Notes under the pieces: generated by a model
The model's database searches: none
What the model saw: the letters and a program-made list of their open reading frames with translations, nothing else
What the model was told of the DNA's origin: nothing
Translations under genes and position numbers: made by a program
Part shown: positions 7,641 through 16,169 of the stretch, piece after piece
Layout: every line of letters begins with the position of its first letter
Numbering within the stretch: the first letter of the stretch is position 1
Assembly: GCF_014256275.1 (NCBI RefSeq)
Contig: NZ_JACCFE010000002.1
Location: forward strand, 7,255,501 to 7,319,500
DNA length: 64,000 bases
Reading direction: 5' to 3'
Source of the DNA: Rhodococcus sp. 4CII
GTDB lineage: Bacteria; Actinomycetota; Actinomycetes; Mycobacteriales; Mycobacteriaceae

Positions 7641-9083
7641 TCAGTCGAGGGCATCCGGCGTGAGCGCACCGAGGAAGGACTGCGCCCACCGGTGCACGTC
7701 GTGGTCGAGGACCTGGCGGTGCAGCCTCGACATGCGGCGCCGGCCCTGCTCCCGCTCCTGGTCGAGCGCCGCCACGATGGTGTTCTTCACACCGTCGAGG
7801 TCGTGCGGGTTCACGAGGTAGGCACCCCGGAGTTCGGCGGCCGCCCCAGCGAACTCGCTGAGCACGAGGGCGCCACCGAGGTCGGCGCGGCACGCGACGT
7901 ATTCCTTTGCCACGAGATTCATTCCGTCACGCATGGGGGTGACGAGCATGACGTCCGCGGCCAGGAACAGTGCGATCAACTCGCTCCGATCGACCGGCTG
8001 ATACAGGTAGTGCACCACCGGCCGACCGATCTGGCCGTGATCACCGTTGATGTGGCTGACCTGCTCCTCGATGGAACTGCGCATCTTCATGTAGTGCTCG
8101 ACGCGTTCACGACTCGGCGTGGCGAGCTGCACCATCACCGTGTCGGACGGGTCGAGACGGCCTTCGTCGAGCAGTTCACCGATCGCCTCGAGCCGCAGGT
8201 CGATGCCCTTCGTGTAGTCGAGTCGGTCGACTCCGAGGAGGATCTTCCGGGGGTCGCCGAGTTCGCGGCGGATCTCCGCGGCCCGCTCGACGATGCCGGG
8301 GTCGGTGGCCTGCTCGACCAGTTGCCGGGAGTCGACGGAAATGGGGAACGCGCCGACCCGCACGACGCGGTCGTCGAGTTGGACCCCGCCGAGTGCACCG
8401 CGCACGCCCACGCCCGTCGTCGTGGTGTCGAGCCCCAGCAGCCTGCGCGCCAGGAACAGGAAGTTGTTCGCGCCACCGGGCAGGTGGAAGCCGATGAGAT
8501 CGGCACCGAGCAGGCCCTCCACGATCTCCCTGCGCCACGGCAACTGCATGAACAGTTCCACCGGCGGGAACGGGATGTGCAGGAAGAACCCGATCGTGAG
8601 GTCGGGACGCAATTCACGGAGCAGCCGGGGCACCAACTGCAGTTGATAGTCCTGCACCCACACCGTGGCGCCCTCGGCGGCGGTACGTGCGGTTTCCTCG
8701 GCGAAGTGACGGTTCACGTCCAGGTAGGTGTGCCACCAGCCGCGGTCGAAGACCGGCGCCACGAGCACGTCGTGATACAGCGGCCACAGCGTCGCGTTGG
8801 AGAAGCCCTCGTAGTACCGCTCGACCTCGTCCGAGCTCAATTCCACCGGGAACAGGTCGAGTCCGCCGGAGGAAATGGGTTCGACCTTGGTGTCCGGCAC
8901 GCCCGGCCAGCCCACCCAGGAGCCGCGCTGCCGGCCGAGGAGGATGGGCTCGAGGGCGGTGACCAACCCTCCCGGGCTGCGTTTCCACCGCGTCGAGCCG
9001 TCGTCGAGAGTTTCCATGTCCACCGGGAGGCGGTTGGCCACCACCACGAAGTCGGAGTTGCCGTGCGGAGGGGTCTCGTTCAC
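7641..9083 (-). CDS. otsA: Trehalose-6-phosphate synthase (OtsA, GT20)
   Basis: GTG 9083 overlaps the stop of the STAS gene (GTGA); 480 residues, normal for OtsA. Motifs: VVANRLPV, SPGGLVTALEP, WVGWPGV, VWVQDYQLQLVP, IGFFLHIPFPP, GADLIGFH, GVDRLDYTKGIDLR and MRDGMNLVAKEYVA, covering sugar-phosphate and nucleotide-sugar binding. It joins UDP- (or ADP-) glucose to glucose-6-phosphate, first step to trehalose. No OtsB phosphatase is in the window. Coupling to a sigma-antagonist-type protein is unusual. Confidence 0.93.
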   Translation of the reverse strand: MNETPPHGNSDFVVVANRLPVDMETLDDGSTRWKRSPGGLVTALEPILLGRQRGSWVGWPGVPDTKVEPISSGGLDLFPVELSSDEVERYYEGFSNATLWPLYHDVLVAPVFDRGWWHTYLDVNRHFAEETARTAAEGATVWVQDYQLQLVPRLLRELRPDLTIGFFLHIPFPPVELFMQLPWRREIVEGLLGADLIGFHLPGGANNFLFLARRLLGLDTTTTGVGVRGALGGVQLDDRVVRVGAFPISVDSRQLVEQATDPGIVERAAEIRRELGDPRKILLGVDRLDYTKGIDLRLEAIGELLDEGRLDPSDTVMVQLATPSRERVEHYMKMRSSIEEQVSHINGDHGQIGRPVVHYLYQPVDRSELIALFLAADVMLVTPMRDGMNLVAKEYVACRADLGGALVLSEFAGAAAELRGAYLVNPHDLDGVKNTIVAALDQEREQGRRRMSRLHRQVLDHDVHRWAQSFLGALTPDALD

Positions 9084-9535
9084 GCCGAGCGCCCACCCAG
9101 GTGAAGTTCCCCGCTGACCAGCCGGAACGCGTCCTCGAGATCCGCGCAGAAGGGGATCTTGTCTGCCATGCCTATCGCCGTCAGCGGTCTGCGGACGGAG
9201 TTGTTGCCGGTCACCGCCCACGGCAACGCGAGCCTGCGGGCGCGGGCGGCCATGACGCCGAGGATCGACAGTGCCGACGCGCAGCAGAACTGCACATCCG
9301 TGAGGTCGAGCACGAACGGCAACCGCTCGTCGATGGCCTCGTCGAGATGACTGCCGAACGACGGGAGCGTGGTGACGTCGATGTCGCCGGAAATCCGGAC
9401 GACGAGTACCCCGTCCGTGCCGGGTGCGCAAGCAACGACGAGCCGCCCGTGCTCGGGTCCGACCGCCCAACTGAACAGGGTCGAAGTCCCGGCACGATCG
9501 TGTGGTCGTGGCGGTGCATTCAGAACCGATCTCAT
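9080..9535 (-). CDS. STAS-domain anti-sigma antagonist-like protein
   Basis: ATG 9535 has GAGGAG upstream; 151 residues. After a ~35-residue N-terminal extension the STAS core reads GVLVVRISGDIDVTTLPSFG, then LPFVLDLTDVQFCCASALSI. The phosphorylatable Ser/Thr of classical antagonists falls near CCASALSIL, so the usual D-S-S-G signature is altered. STAS antagonists relieve anti-sigma factors. Its stop overlaps the otsA start, suggesting a two-gene operon that might sense stress and make trehalose. Partner unproven. Confidence 0.7.
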   Translation of the reverse strand: MRSVLNAPPRPHDRAGTSTLFSWAVGPEHGRLVVACAPGTDGVLVVRISGDIDVTTLPSFGSHLDEAIDERLPFVLDLTDVQFCCASALSILGVMAARARRLALPWAVTGNNSVRRPLTAIGMADKIPFCADLEDAFRLVSGELHLGGRSA

Positions 9536-9803
9536 CTCGGACTCCTCACGGTAGAGCGACGAAGGAGACGGGCACGAGAGAAAGCGCGGCGACCGTGCCC
9601 GTCCGTTGCGGCTGGGGGCTCAACCGTGCAGGACTCCGACGTTACCCCACAAAATCGACGGTGGCGGAGAACTCTCGCCGACGCGGACGGATCCGGTCAT
9701 CCGAGTGCCGCAAGTTACGTTGCTCGCCAGCGTGTTTCGCGTGCTCGGCCGCGCGGGAATCGGGACCTGGTAGTTATCGCGGCCGGATGGGTAATCGGCT
9801 CGC

Positions 9804-9890
9804 ATGGAAATCATTGCCATCGTCATACTCTTCGCCGTGGTGGCGTTCGTCGTCGTACGTCGGCGGGCACGGAATCGGGACCGCCTGTGA
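9804..9890 (+). CDS. Possible 28-aa membrane micro-protein
   Basis: ATG 9804 opens a 28-residue frame: one hydrophobic helix (IIAIVILFAVVAFVVV) followed by RRRARNRDRL. Topology is that of many single-pass micro-proteins and resembles the peptide at 3820. A GGGTAA lies 9 bases upstream but no clear ribosome site is seen. It sits in the gap between two minus-strand genes. Existence is uncertain. Confidence 0.35.
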   Translation: MEIIAIVILFAVVAFVVVRRRARNRDRL

Positions 9891-9912
9891 CCTCCTCCGG
9901 CGACGGCGACGG

Positions 9913-10134
9913 TCACTGCGGACGGCGCCGCTTCTTCTTGTGCGAACTGTCGCAGAAGGGGGCGATGCTCGTCCGCCCGCACCGGCACAGTGCCACGGTG
10001 GCCCGGTCGTGGCCGATCGGGTTACCTTCGGGGTCCAGGATCCGCGCGTCACCCCGCACCAGGAGTGGGCCGTCGGGGCACACTGTGATCGTCACGTCGG
10101 AGTCGTCGGTCCCGGCGGTGGGAATGGAGTTCAT
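9913..10134 (-). CDS. CDGSH iron-sulfur domain protein
   Basis: 73 residues from ATG 10134. The C-terminus carries CRCGRTSIAPFCDSSHKK, the C-x-C-x9-C-D-x2-H ligand set of CDGSH proteins that bind a redox-active 2Fe-2S cluster. An N-terminal beta portion (ITVCPDGPLLVRGDARILD) matches small bacterial CDGSH proteins. The start faces the iron-containing redox enzyme gene, and a candidate GTG start for that gene abuts this ATG. Likely redox or iron-sulfur function; partner unknown. Confidence 0.85.
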   Translation of the reverse strand: MNSIPTAGTDDSDVTITVCPDGPLLVRGDARILDPEGNPIGHDRATVALCRCGRTSIAPFCDSSHKKKRRRPQ

Positions 10135-10158
10135 GTGACTACCTTGCACTCTCGGTCG

Positions 10159-11205
10159 ATGTCGGACGCGGTGGCGCAACGGGGAACGTCGATGCCCCTT
10201 CCGGCGCCCCGCGGTCCCGTGAGCGATCTGCTGTTCACCATTCTGCGCGGAGATCGCGCCGACGCCACACCGTTCGTGTCGGCGGCGCGATCGCTCGCGT
10301 CCGCGCTGGGCGAGGATCCTCGGGCGATCCTGCTCGACGACGATGCCCAGATCTGTCTCACCGCCCTCTACGAGTTGCACCTGCAGGGGATCGCCGGTGT
10401 GGGCGACGACTGGGAGTGGAGCAGTGACCTGATCGCCGCCCGGTCGGCGCTCGAAGCTCCGTTCGACGCCGCTATCCGCGACCTCGCCGACGCACCGACC
10501 GGTGCCGGCGACGTGGTGGCGGCGCTGTGGGACATGACAGCGCCCAGCACGGACCCGGGGCTGTCGGGGTACATGGCCCACGACGCGGATCTCACCCAGT
10601 TCCGGGAACTGCTGGTTCACCGCTCCCTCAACCAGCTGCGCGAGGCCGACGTGCACACTCTCGGCATCCCGCGGCTCGCGGGCGCACCGAAGGCGGCGCT
10701 GGTGGAGGTGCAGTCGGACGAGTACGGCGGCGGCCGGCCCGAGCGCATGCATTCGGCGCTCTTCGCGACGACAATGCGCGAACTCGGCCTGTCGGACGGC
10801 TACGCGCACTACATCGACGCGGTGCCCGCCGTGACACTGGCGTCGCTGAACGCGCTGTCCCTGTTCGGCCTGCACCGCAGCCGGCTCGGTGCCCTGGTCG
10901 GGCACCTCTGCGCCGTGGAGACCACGTCGGCGCTGCCGAGCAAGAAGTACAGCGCGGGGTTGCGCCGCCTCGGGTTCGGGCCGGTGGCCACACTGTTCTT
11001 CGACGAGCACGTGGAGGCCGATTCCGTGCACGAACAGATCGTCTGCCGAGACCTCGCCGGCGGTCTGGTGGCCGCGCGCCCGGAGGTGGGTGACGACATC
11101 TTGCTGGGGGCCGCCGCGTGCCTGGCCTTCGACGACCTCGTCGGCGACCACGTCGCCCGATGCTGGGAGGAGCAGCGCAGTTCGCTCCGGCAGCCGGTCG
11201 GGTAG
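10159..11205 (+). CDS. Iron-containing redox enzyme (heme-oxygenase-like fold)
   Basis: 348 residues from ATG 10159; an alternative GTG at 10135 has GGAG upstream and would abut the divergent CDGSH start. The helical protein has conserved acidic and His positions (LTALYELHLQGI, FRELLVHRSLNQL, VEVQSDEYGGGRPERMHSAL, FFDEHVEADSVHEQIVCRDL) consistent with di-iron/heme-oxygenase-like proteins often found beside CDGSH genes. Reaction unknown. The paired genes may share a control region only a few bases long. Confidence 0.7.
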   Translation: MSDAVAQRGTSMPLPAPRGPVSDLLFTILRGDRADATPFVSAARSLASALGEDPRAILLDDDAQICLTALYELHLQGIAGVGDDWEWSSDLIAARSALEAPFDAAIRDLADAPTGAGDVVAALWDMTAPSTDPGLSGYMAHDADLTQFRELLVHRSLNQLREADVHTLGIPRLAGAPKAALVEVQSDEYGGGRPERMHSALFATTMRELGLSDGYAHYIDAVPAVTLASLNALSLFGLHRSRLGALVGHLCAVETTSALPSKKYSAGLRRLGFGPVATLFFDEHVEADSVHEQIVCRDLAGGLVAARPEVGDDILLGAAACLAFDDLVGDHVARCWEEQRSSLRQPVG

Positions 11206-11209
11206 GGGT

Positions 11210-12595
11210 TCAGGTGCCGGAGGCGGCCACCGCGTTCTCGAGATCGCTCAGCGACGTCTCCAGGTGCGCGATGATCCGCTGCAGGTGCGGGACGGCGTGC
11301 CGATCGCCGACCACGCCGACGTCGAGCTGACCCGCCCGGCTCGTGAGGGTGATGCTCAGCGCCTGACCGCCGAGCACCGTCGGCGCCGGGTACACCGCGT
11401 CCAGGCGGGCGCCGTTCCAGTACCGGGGCCGCGACGGTCCCGGCATGTACGAGATCATCACGTTGAAGGGCGGGGGAGTGTCGTCGACGAACCGGCGCAC
11501 CGGTTCCAGCAGGATCGGGCTGATCGCCAGCGCACTCATCACCTGGAACTGGGTGTGGCTGAGCGCGCCGAACACCCGGTTGGTGTGCTCGACCGATTCG
11601 CTGATGCGCGCGAGGCGTGCCGCCGGATCCGGCTCGTCGGTGGCCAGTCCGACGACCATCGCGCCGACGCCGTGATCGCGGCCGCGCGGTCCGATCATGG
11701 TGCCGCCGAGGTCCAGCGGAACCGGCAGCATCGCCGTAAGCGGGGCGTCGGGCAGGGCGTACTGCTCCAGCAGATACCGGCGGAGCGCACCGGAACACAT
11801 CGCGAGCACCACCGCATTGATCGTGGTGCGGCCCGCGGCGGCCACCGCCACCAGCCGCCGGATCGGCCACGACCGCGCCGCCAGTTTGCGGGCCCGGCCC
11901 ACCGGAACGTTGAGCATCGTCGGTGGTGACTGCAGCGGAAGCGTGAGGTGTTGCTCGCGCACGCCGTCGTAGGCAACCTTCGCGAGTGCAGGCAGCACCC
12001 CGACGATGCTGGTGGCGGCCCGCACCCCGGCGCGGACCATCGCGACGGGAAGCAGCGATTCCCGTCGCGTCGTGCCGGCCACCCCGGGTGTCCACGGTGC
12101 GGGGCAGTCGAGGACGGCGGGATCGGTGGACAGGGCGTGGTGGAGCAGGCGCAGTCCGGCGGGCCCATCCATCAACGACAGGTGGATCTTCGAGAACACG
12201 GCGGTTCGCCCGTCGGCGAGTCCCTCGATGACGTGCATCTCCCACATGGGGTGCTGCGGATCGAGCGGCATGCCGTGCATCTGGGATACCAGCGACAGCA
12301 GATCCTCCATCCTGCCGCGGCCCGGGACCGCGGTGTGCCGCACGTGGTAGCCGAGATCGATGTGCTCGTCGAACGACCACCAGGGGTAGCTGGCCCCGCG
12401 GAGCGGGCGCACGGCGCGCCGGCGGAACATGTCCGACGCGGCCTCGTGCGACATCAACGCCTCGAACATGTTCCGCGCGTGGCCCGGGCCCGCCTCACTC
12501 GGCGGTTCGAACAGCTCGAGCGCCCCCACGTGCATGGGGTGGGACGGCGTCTCGAACAGCACGAACATCGCCTCGGTGGGGCTCATCACCGACAT
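11210..12595 (-). CDS. WS/DGAT-family O-acyltransferase with altered HHxxxDG motif
   Basis: 461 residues, full-length for wax ester synthase/diacylglycerol acyltransferase: N-terminal SPTEAMFVLFETPSHPMHVG, and C-terminal NVMISYMPGPSRPRYWNGA. The active-site motif HHxxxDG reads H-L-S-L-M-D-G (about 12166-12190), so the second His, generally considered the catalytic base, is Leu. Family members join acyl-CoA to fatty alcohols or diacylglycerol at the membrane for lipid storage. This copy may be impaired, have another acceptor, or another role. ATG 12595 follows AAAGAGG; a hairpin lies just upstream. Confidence 0.85.
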   Translation of the reverse strand: MSVMSPTEAMFVLFETPSHPMHVGALELFEPPSEAGPGHARNMFEALMSHEAASDMFRRRAVRPLRGASYPWWSFDEHIDLGYHVRHTAVPGRGRMEDLLSLVSQMHGMPLDPQHPMWEMHVIEGLADGRTAVFSKIHLSLMDGPAGLRLLHHALSTDPAVLDCPAPWTPGVAGTTRRESLLPVAMVRAGVRAATSIVGVLPALAKVAYDGVREQHLTLPLQSPPTMLNVPVGRARKLAARSWPIRRLVAVAAAGRTTINAVVLAMCSGALRRYLLEQYALPDAPLTAMLPVPLDLGGTMIGPRGRDHGVGAMVVGLATDEPDPAARLARISESVEHTNRVFGALSHTQFQVMSALAISPILLEPVRRFVDDTPPPFNVMISYMPGPSRPRYWNGARLDAVYPAPTVLGGQALSITLTSRAGQLDVGVVGDRHAVPHLQRIIAHLETSLSDLENAVAASGT

Positions 12596-12616
12596 CCAGC
12601 GCCTCTTTCTCCGCTC

Positions 12617-12638
12617 GGGGCATGGCCGAGCATGCCCC
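12617..12638. promoter_or_regulatory. Perfect 8-bp inverted repeat before the acyltransferase gene
   Basis: GGGGCATG (12617-12624), 6-base loop, CATGCCCC (12631-12638). It lies 22 bases before the acyltransferase ATG and 75 bases after the AI-2E-type gene stop, so it may be a terminator of the upstream gene or an operator of the downstream one. Confidence 0.4.
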
Positions 12639-12712
12639 GGCGCATCCCACGTCTTCAGGGTAAGCAGAACACGGAAACTTATTCCACAAGGCCGTTTTCA
12701 CGCCACGACTGC

Positions 12713-13879
12713 TCATCCGCGGTCGAGCTGCGGAAACACCGTCTCGCGGGCGAGGAGCAGCACGGCGGCGGCCACCGGGATCGCCAACAGCGCCCCGACG
12801 ATCCCCAGCAACGCGCCACCGATGAGGACGGCGACGACCGTGACCATCGGCGGCACCTTGACGGTGCGGCCGATGATGCGGGGAACGAGCAGGTAGTCCT
12901 CGAACAGACGGAGGGCGATGAAGAAGACGACGGTCGCCAGCGACACCGGAAGGGAAACGGTGAGGGCGACCAGCGCCACCACGACGCCGGCGAGCGTGGA
13001 ACCGACCACCGGAATCAGGTCCAGCACGGCGACGAGGACGGCCAGCAGCAACGGATAGGGGACGTCGAAGGCGAGGAGCCACACGAACGTGAGGACGGCG
13101 GTGATCAGCGAGATCAGCAGATTTCCCAGCACGTAGCCGCCGACCTTGGCGAAGATCTCGTCGCCGATCAGAATCGTGCGCGGCCGTCGGGAGTTCGGCG
13201 CCAGGCGGTAGATCGACGACCGGATGTGCGCGAAATCGGCGAGGAAGTAGGCGGTGAGTACCACCACGATCACGATGCCGCTGACCGCGCTGAACACGAC
13301 TTTTCCGGCACCCACGAGCCCGCCGACGACGACCGGGACGTTACTCGCGTCGAGCGCCTGACGCAGTTCGTCCTGCAGGTGAAACCGGGTGCTGAGGTCC
13401 CCGAGCGCGGGGTAGCGCTGCTCGAGGTGATTCAGGTAGTCGGGGGCGTTGTGCACGAGAGCGCCGCCCTGGGTGACCATCGGCGGGATCGCCGCGGCCA
13501 GGAACCCGGCCAGGAAGGCGAAAGCGATGACGAAAACCGTTGTGACGGCGGCCCACCGGGGGAAGCCGTGCCGCACCAGCCAGGACACGGCAGGTTCGAG
13601 CCCGATCGCGAGGAACGCGGCGACGGCGATGAGGACGAGCACCCCGCGGGCCGCCAGCACCACCTCGATCAGGGCGTAGGTGACGGCGACACCGGCGGCG
13701 CCGGCCATGCCGATGAAGAACGGGGAACGGCGATCGAACCGCGGTCCCGGCCTGCCGAGCGGGTGGGACTCCGTGCTGATGCGGGCCGCGCTCTCCTCCG
13801 CGGCGACGATCGGCTGCTCGTCCGCGGGGGAATGCGGTTGGGCCACGTTGTCGTCGTGACCCTCGGCGGCCCCGGTCAC
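12713..13879 (-). CDS. AI-2E family (PerM-like) membrane transporter
   Basis: GTG 13879 overlaps the upstream stop (GTGA); 388 residues. After a ~55-residue hydrophilic N-terminus, eight or so helices follow, with the central soluble loop (QRYPALGDLSTRFHLQDELR) and C-terminal VLDLIPVVGSTLAGVVVALV and IIGRTVKVPPMVTVVAVLIG typical of the AI-2E/PerM family. These permeases are linked to export of small molecules or Na+(Li+)/H+ exchange. Substrate unknown. Confidence 0.85.
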   Translation of the reverse strand: MTGAAEGHDDNVAQPHSPADEQPIVAAEESAARISTESHPLGRPGPRFDRRSPFFIGMAGAAGVAVTYALIEVVLAARGVLVLIAVAAFLAIGLEPAVSWLVRHGFPRWAAVTTVFVIAFAFLAGFLAAAIPPMVTQGGALVHNAPDYLNHLEQRYPALGDLSTRFHLQDELRQALDASNVPVVVGGLVGAGKVVFSAVSGIVIVVVLTAYFLADFAHIRSSIYRLAPNSRRPRTILIGDEIFAKVGGYVLGNLLISLITAVLTFVWLLAFDVPYPLLLAVLVAVLDLIPVVGSTLAGVVVALVALTVSLPVSLATVVFFIALRLFEDYLLVPRIIGRTVKVPPMVTVVAVLIGGALLGIVGALLAIPVAAAVLLLARETVFPQLDRG

Positions 13880-14325
13880 GGTCGCCGGACGACCCTGTCC
13901 CGCCGTCCGCGACCGGAATTGTCCCCGCCGATGCGCCGGCACCGGTCCGCGGCGGCCGGCCGGGTCGCGTCCGCGACCACGGGGGCCGGCATCGCCGGTG
14001 TCGAGCGGCAGTAGTCGTCGATCATTTCCACTGCCCGCTCCGCGCACACGGCTGGCGACGGCATCCGTCCGATTCCGAGGCCGTCGATGACGACGACGCT
14101 GCGACGGCCCAGCCCCTCGACGCCGAGACACCACCCGAAGGTCCGGTTCCAGGCCAGCACCGCGCTGCGCCCCGGCAGATAGTGCAGGCGGAACGGCAGG
14201 ACGAGGACGGCGTCGAGTGCGTCGCCGGCCCACCAGTCGATGGAGTCGGCATGCACACTCCGGGCCACCGCGTGGATGTAGTCCCGAACGGTGTGGGTGT
14301 CGGCAACGCCTGTTCCACTCTTCAT
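13876..14325 (-). CDS. DUF6292-like hypothetical protein
   Basis: 149 residues from ATG 14325 (MKSGTG). The segment VRDYIHAVARSVHADSIDWW, plus LPFRLHYLPGRSAVLAWNRT and GWCLGVEG, resembles actinobacterial DUF6292 proteins, small soluble proteins of unknown role. The C-terminal 35 residues are Arg/Ala/Gly-rich and may be disordered. Translationally coupled to the AI-2E-type gene by a GTGA overlap. Confidence 0.5.
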   Translation of the reverse strand: MKSGTGVADTHTVRDYIHAVARSVHADSIDWWAGDALDAVLVLPFRLHYLPGRSAVLAWNRTFGWCLGVEGLGRRSVVVIDGLGIGRMPSPAVCAERAVEMIDDYCRSTPAMPAPVVADATRPAAADRCRRIGGDNSGRGRRDRVVRRP

Positions 14326-14442
14326 CGTCCACCGCCTCAGCTAGTAGACGATCGACATACCCGGACCGGCGACAGTTGAAACTTCACTCACCTGGGTGCG
14401 CTCGAGGGGCGCACCGCCGTCGTCTGCGGGTAGCCTCGCCGC

Positions 14443-15154
14443 ATGCCGTACTTGGAGCGCTCGGGAGACGTGTTCGTGCTGTACCTCGGCGAGGAGGGGG
14501 AACGCGACAGCGAGAACGCCTTTCACCCGGACTGGGTCCACGACGGTGAACGAACTGCTCGACCGGGTCGAGCAGCACGACGGTCCCGCCGCACTGGTGA
14601 CGACCGCGACCGGAAAGTTCTACTCCACCGGCCTCGACACGGGGTGGGTCCTCGCCAACACCGACAAGCTGAACGCCTACATCGACCGGGTGCAGGCCCT
14701 GTTCGCGCGGATCCTCACCTTCCCCTTTCCCACCGTGGCCGCACTGGCGGGGCACACCTTCGGCGGCGGCGCCATCCTCGCCGCGGCCCACGACCACCGG
14801 GTGATGCGGGAGGACCGCGGCTACTTCTGCCTGCCCGGAATCACCATCGGGGCGAGTTACGCGCCCGGCAGCATTGCGCTGCTCGCGGCGCGGCTGCCCG
14901 CCCGGGCCGTACACACCGCCCTGGTGACCGGCCGCCGCTACGGCGGCGTCGAGGCGCGCGAACTCGGACTCGTCGACGAGGTCGCCCCCGAGCAGCAGGT
15001 GCTCGCCGCGGCCGTCGAGCACGCCGCGGGCCTCGTGGCGACGCGCGGCCGCACGCTCGGCGAGATCAAGTCGTCGCTCTACGCGGACGCCGTCGCCTCG
15101 CTCCGCACCCCGGTGGCGAATCTCCAGGCGCAGGAGGCGTTGAACGGCGGCTGA
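14443..15154 (+). pseudogene. Enoyl-CoA hydratase/isomerase family, single-base frameshift
   Basis: The N-terminus (MPYLERSGDVFVLYLGEEGE) is in one frame from ATG 14443; from GTG 14546 (VNELLDRVEQHDGPAAL) the rest is in the next frame. Omitting the G at about 14542 joins them as ...DWVH-TVNELL..., a normal crotonase of about 236 residues. The body has TGKFYSTGLDTGWV and AGHTFGGGAILAAAHD, the oxyanion-hole regions. It is either inactivated, translated from GTG 14546 without the first strands, or a sequencing error. The rest of the gene has no further damage. Confidence 0.75.
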
Positions 15155-15265
15155 CTCCACACGGAAATGCTCCGGGAAGGGGTGTCCGCCGAGAAAACGG
15201 GTACTACAACGGCGAGGGGCGGTGCGTCGGGCATCCGCTCCCACCGGCACCCGGAGGCGAGCACC

Positions 15266-15703
15266 ATGAAACGCGTTCTGACACTTGTCCTGCCGATCCT
15301 GCTCGCCGCCCTCGCGCTGACGGCGTGCGGCAGCGACAGCGGGGATTCGTCGGGGTCGGCCGAATCGACGCACGCCGGCGACCACTCGGGCATGCCGTCG
15401 ATGTCGATGCCGATGTCGATGCCGATGTCCATGCCGGCGGGCGCCGGGGAGCAGGGCGGCCGGGAGATCGTGATCAGCGATTTCAAATACACCCTCCCCG
15501 GCACGTTCGCGCCGGGCGAGCAGGTCACCGTCCGCAACAACGACACCGCCGAGCACACCGTGACGGCGGACACCGGCGACCTGTTCGACGTCGAGATCAA
15601 GGCCGGCGAGACGGCGACGTTCACCGCCCCCGGCCAACCGGGGACCTTCGCTTTCCACTGCACCTATCACCCGAACATGGTGGGTACCCTCGAGGTTCGG
15701 TGA
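15266..15703 (+). CDS. Met-rich cupredoxin lipoprotein
   Basis: 145 residues from ATG 15266 (GGAGG upstream). Signal peptide with lipobox LTAC places the mature protein on the outer face of the membrane. Residues ~42-56 form the Met-rich repeat MPSMSMPMSMPMSMP. The cupredoxin domain has DTAEHTVTAD (His ligand) and AFHCTYHPNM (Cys, His, Met ligands), a complete type 1 copper site. Likely copper binding, electron transfer or copper buffering. It is not in an obvious copper operon. Confidence 0.85.
   Translation: MKRVLTLVLPILLAALALTACGSDSGDSSGSAESTHAGDHSGMPSMSMPMSMPMSMPAGAGEQGGREIVISDFKYTLPGTFAPGEQVTVRNNDTAEHTVTADTGDLFDVEIKAGETATFTAPGQPGTFAFHCTYHPNMVGTLEVR
15392..15436 (+). repeat. Tandem ATG-TCG-ATG-CCG repeat coding a Met-rich linker
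   Basis: A 12-base unit coding Met-Ser-Met-Pro is repeated about 3.5 times within the cupredoxin gene. Such repeats are prone to length change between strains; the Met thioethers could bind Cu(I). Confidence 0.8.
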
Positions 15704-15708
15704 CGCCG

Positions 15709-16161
15709 TCAGTCCAGCGGTTCGATGCGGAACACCGCGCACCGGTCCGCGGCGGCGGCGAACGCCTCGGGCGTGGCGTTCGCGACGGTCCCGGCTTTGA
15801 GGAACATGGTGACGCCGTGGGGCACGCGGGCCGGGAACTCGCGGAGGATCCGGCCCCGCTCCGCGACGGGTAGCGCCACCAGCCGGACCCGTTCGCGATG
15901 CCGGCCGCGGGTCAACTCCCCGCGCCCTGCGGCCCGGGCGTTCTTGGCCCAATCCGATTCGGCATAACCCGCGACCACGTAGCGCGCGCCGTCGACCTCG
16001 TACGGCGTGACGGGGGTCGACCGCGGCACGCCCGTGGTGCGGCCGCGAACGGTGAGCGCCTGCATCGGCAGTGGAACACCCACCCGATGCAGGCCGACGA
16101 TCACCCTGTTGACGTAGGCGAGGTACCACGGCGGCATCACTCGGTCGGTCCGGCGCACCAT
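15709..16161 (-). CDS. Deazaflavin (F420)-dependent nitroreductase-like protein
   Basis: 150 residues from ATG 16161. The core GVPLPMQALTVRGRTTGVPR, then YEVDGARYVVAGYAESDWAK and GELTRGRHRERVRLVALP, matches the split-barrel DDN/FDOR family in which RxTGxxR contacts the F420 phosphate and SxWxxN precedes the substrate pocket. Such enzymes reduce quinones or nitro compounds with F420H2. An fgd gene at 58136 could supply the cofactor. Substrate unknown. Confidence 0.75.
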   Translation of the reverse strand: MVRRTDRVMPPWYLAYVNRVIVGLHRVGVPLPMQALTVRGRTTGVPRSTPVTPYEVDGARYVVAGYAESDWAKNARAAGRGELTRGRHRERVRLVALPVAERGRILREFPARVPHGVTMFLKAGTVANATPEAFAAAADRCAVFRIEPLD

Positions 16162-16169
16162 GGTCTCGA

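Noticed and set aside
7692..9104. Plus-strand frame of 470 codons opposite otsA.
   Set aside because: It mirrors otsA codons; His/Val/Arg-rich with no known family.
9913..11151. Long minus-strand frame opposite the iron-containing redox enzyme.
   Set aside because: Only its last 73 codons (CDGSH) are real; the rest mirrors the plus-strand gene.
11948..14014. 688-codon plus-strand frame opposite the acyltransferase and AI-2E genes.
   Set aside because: Gly/Asp/His-rich shadow translation of two well-supported minus-strand genes.
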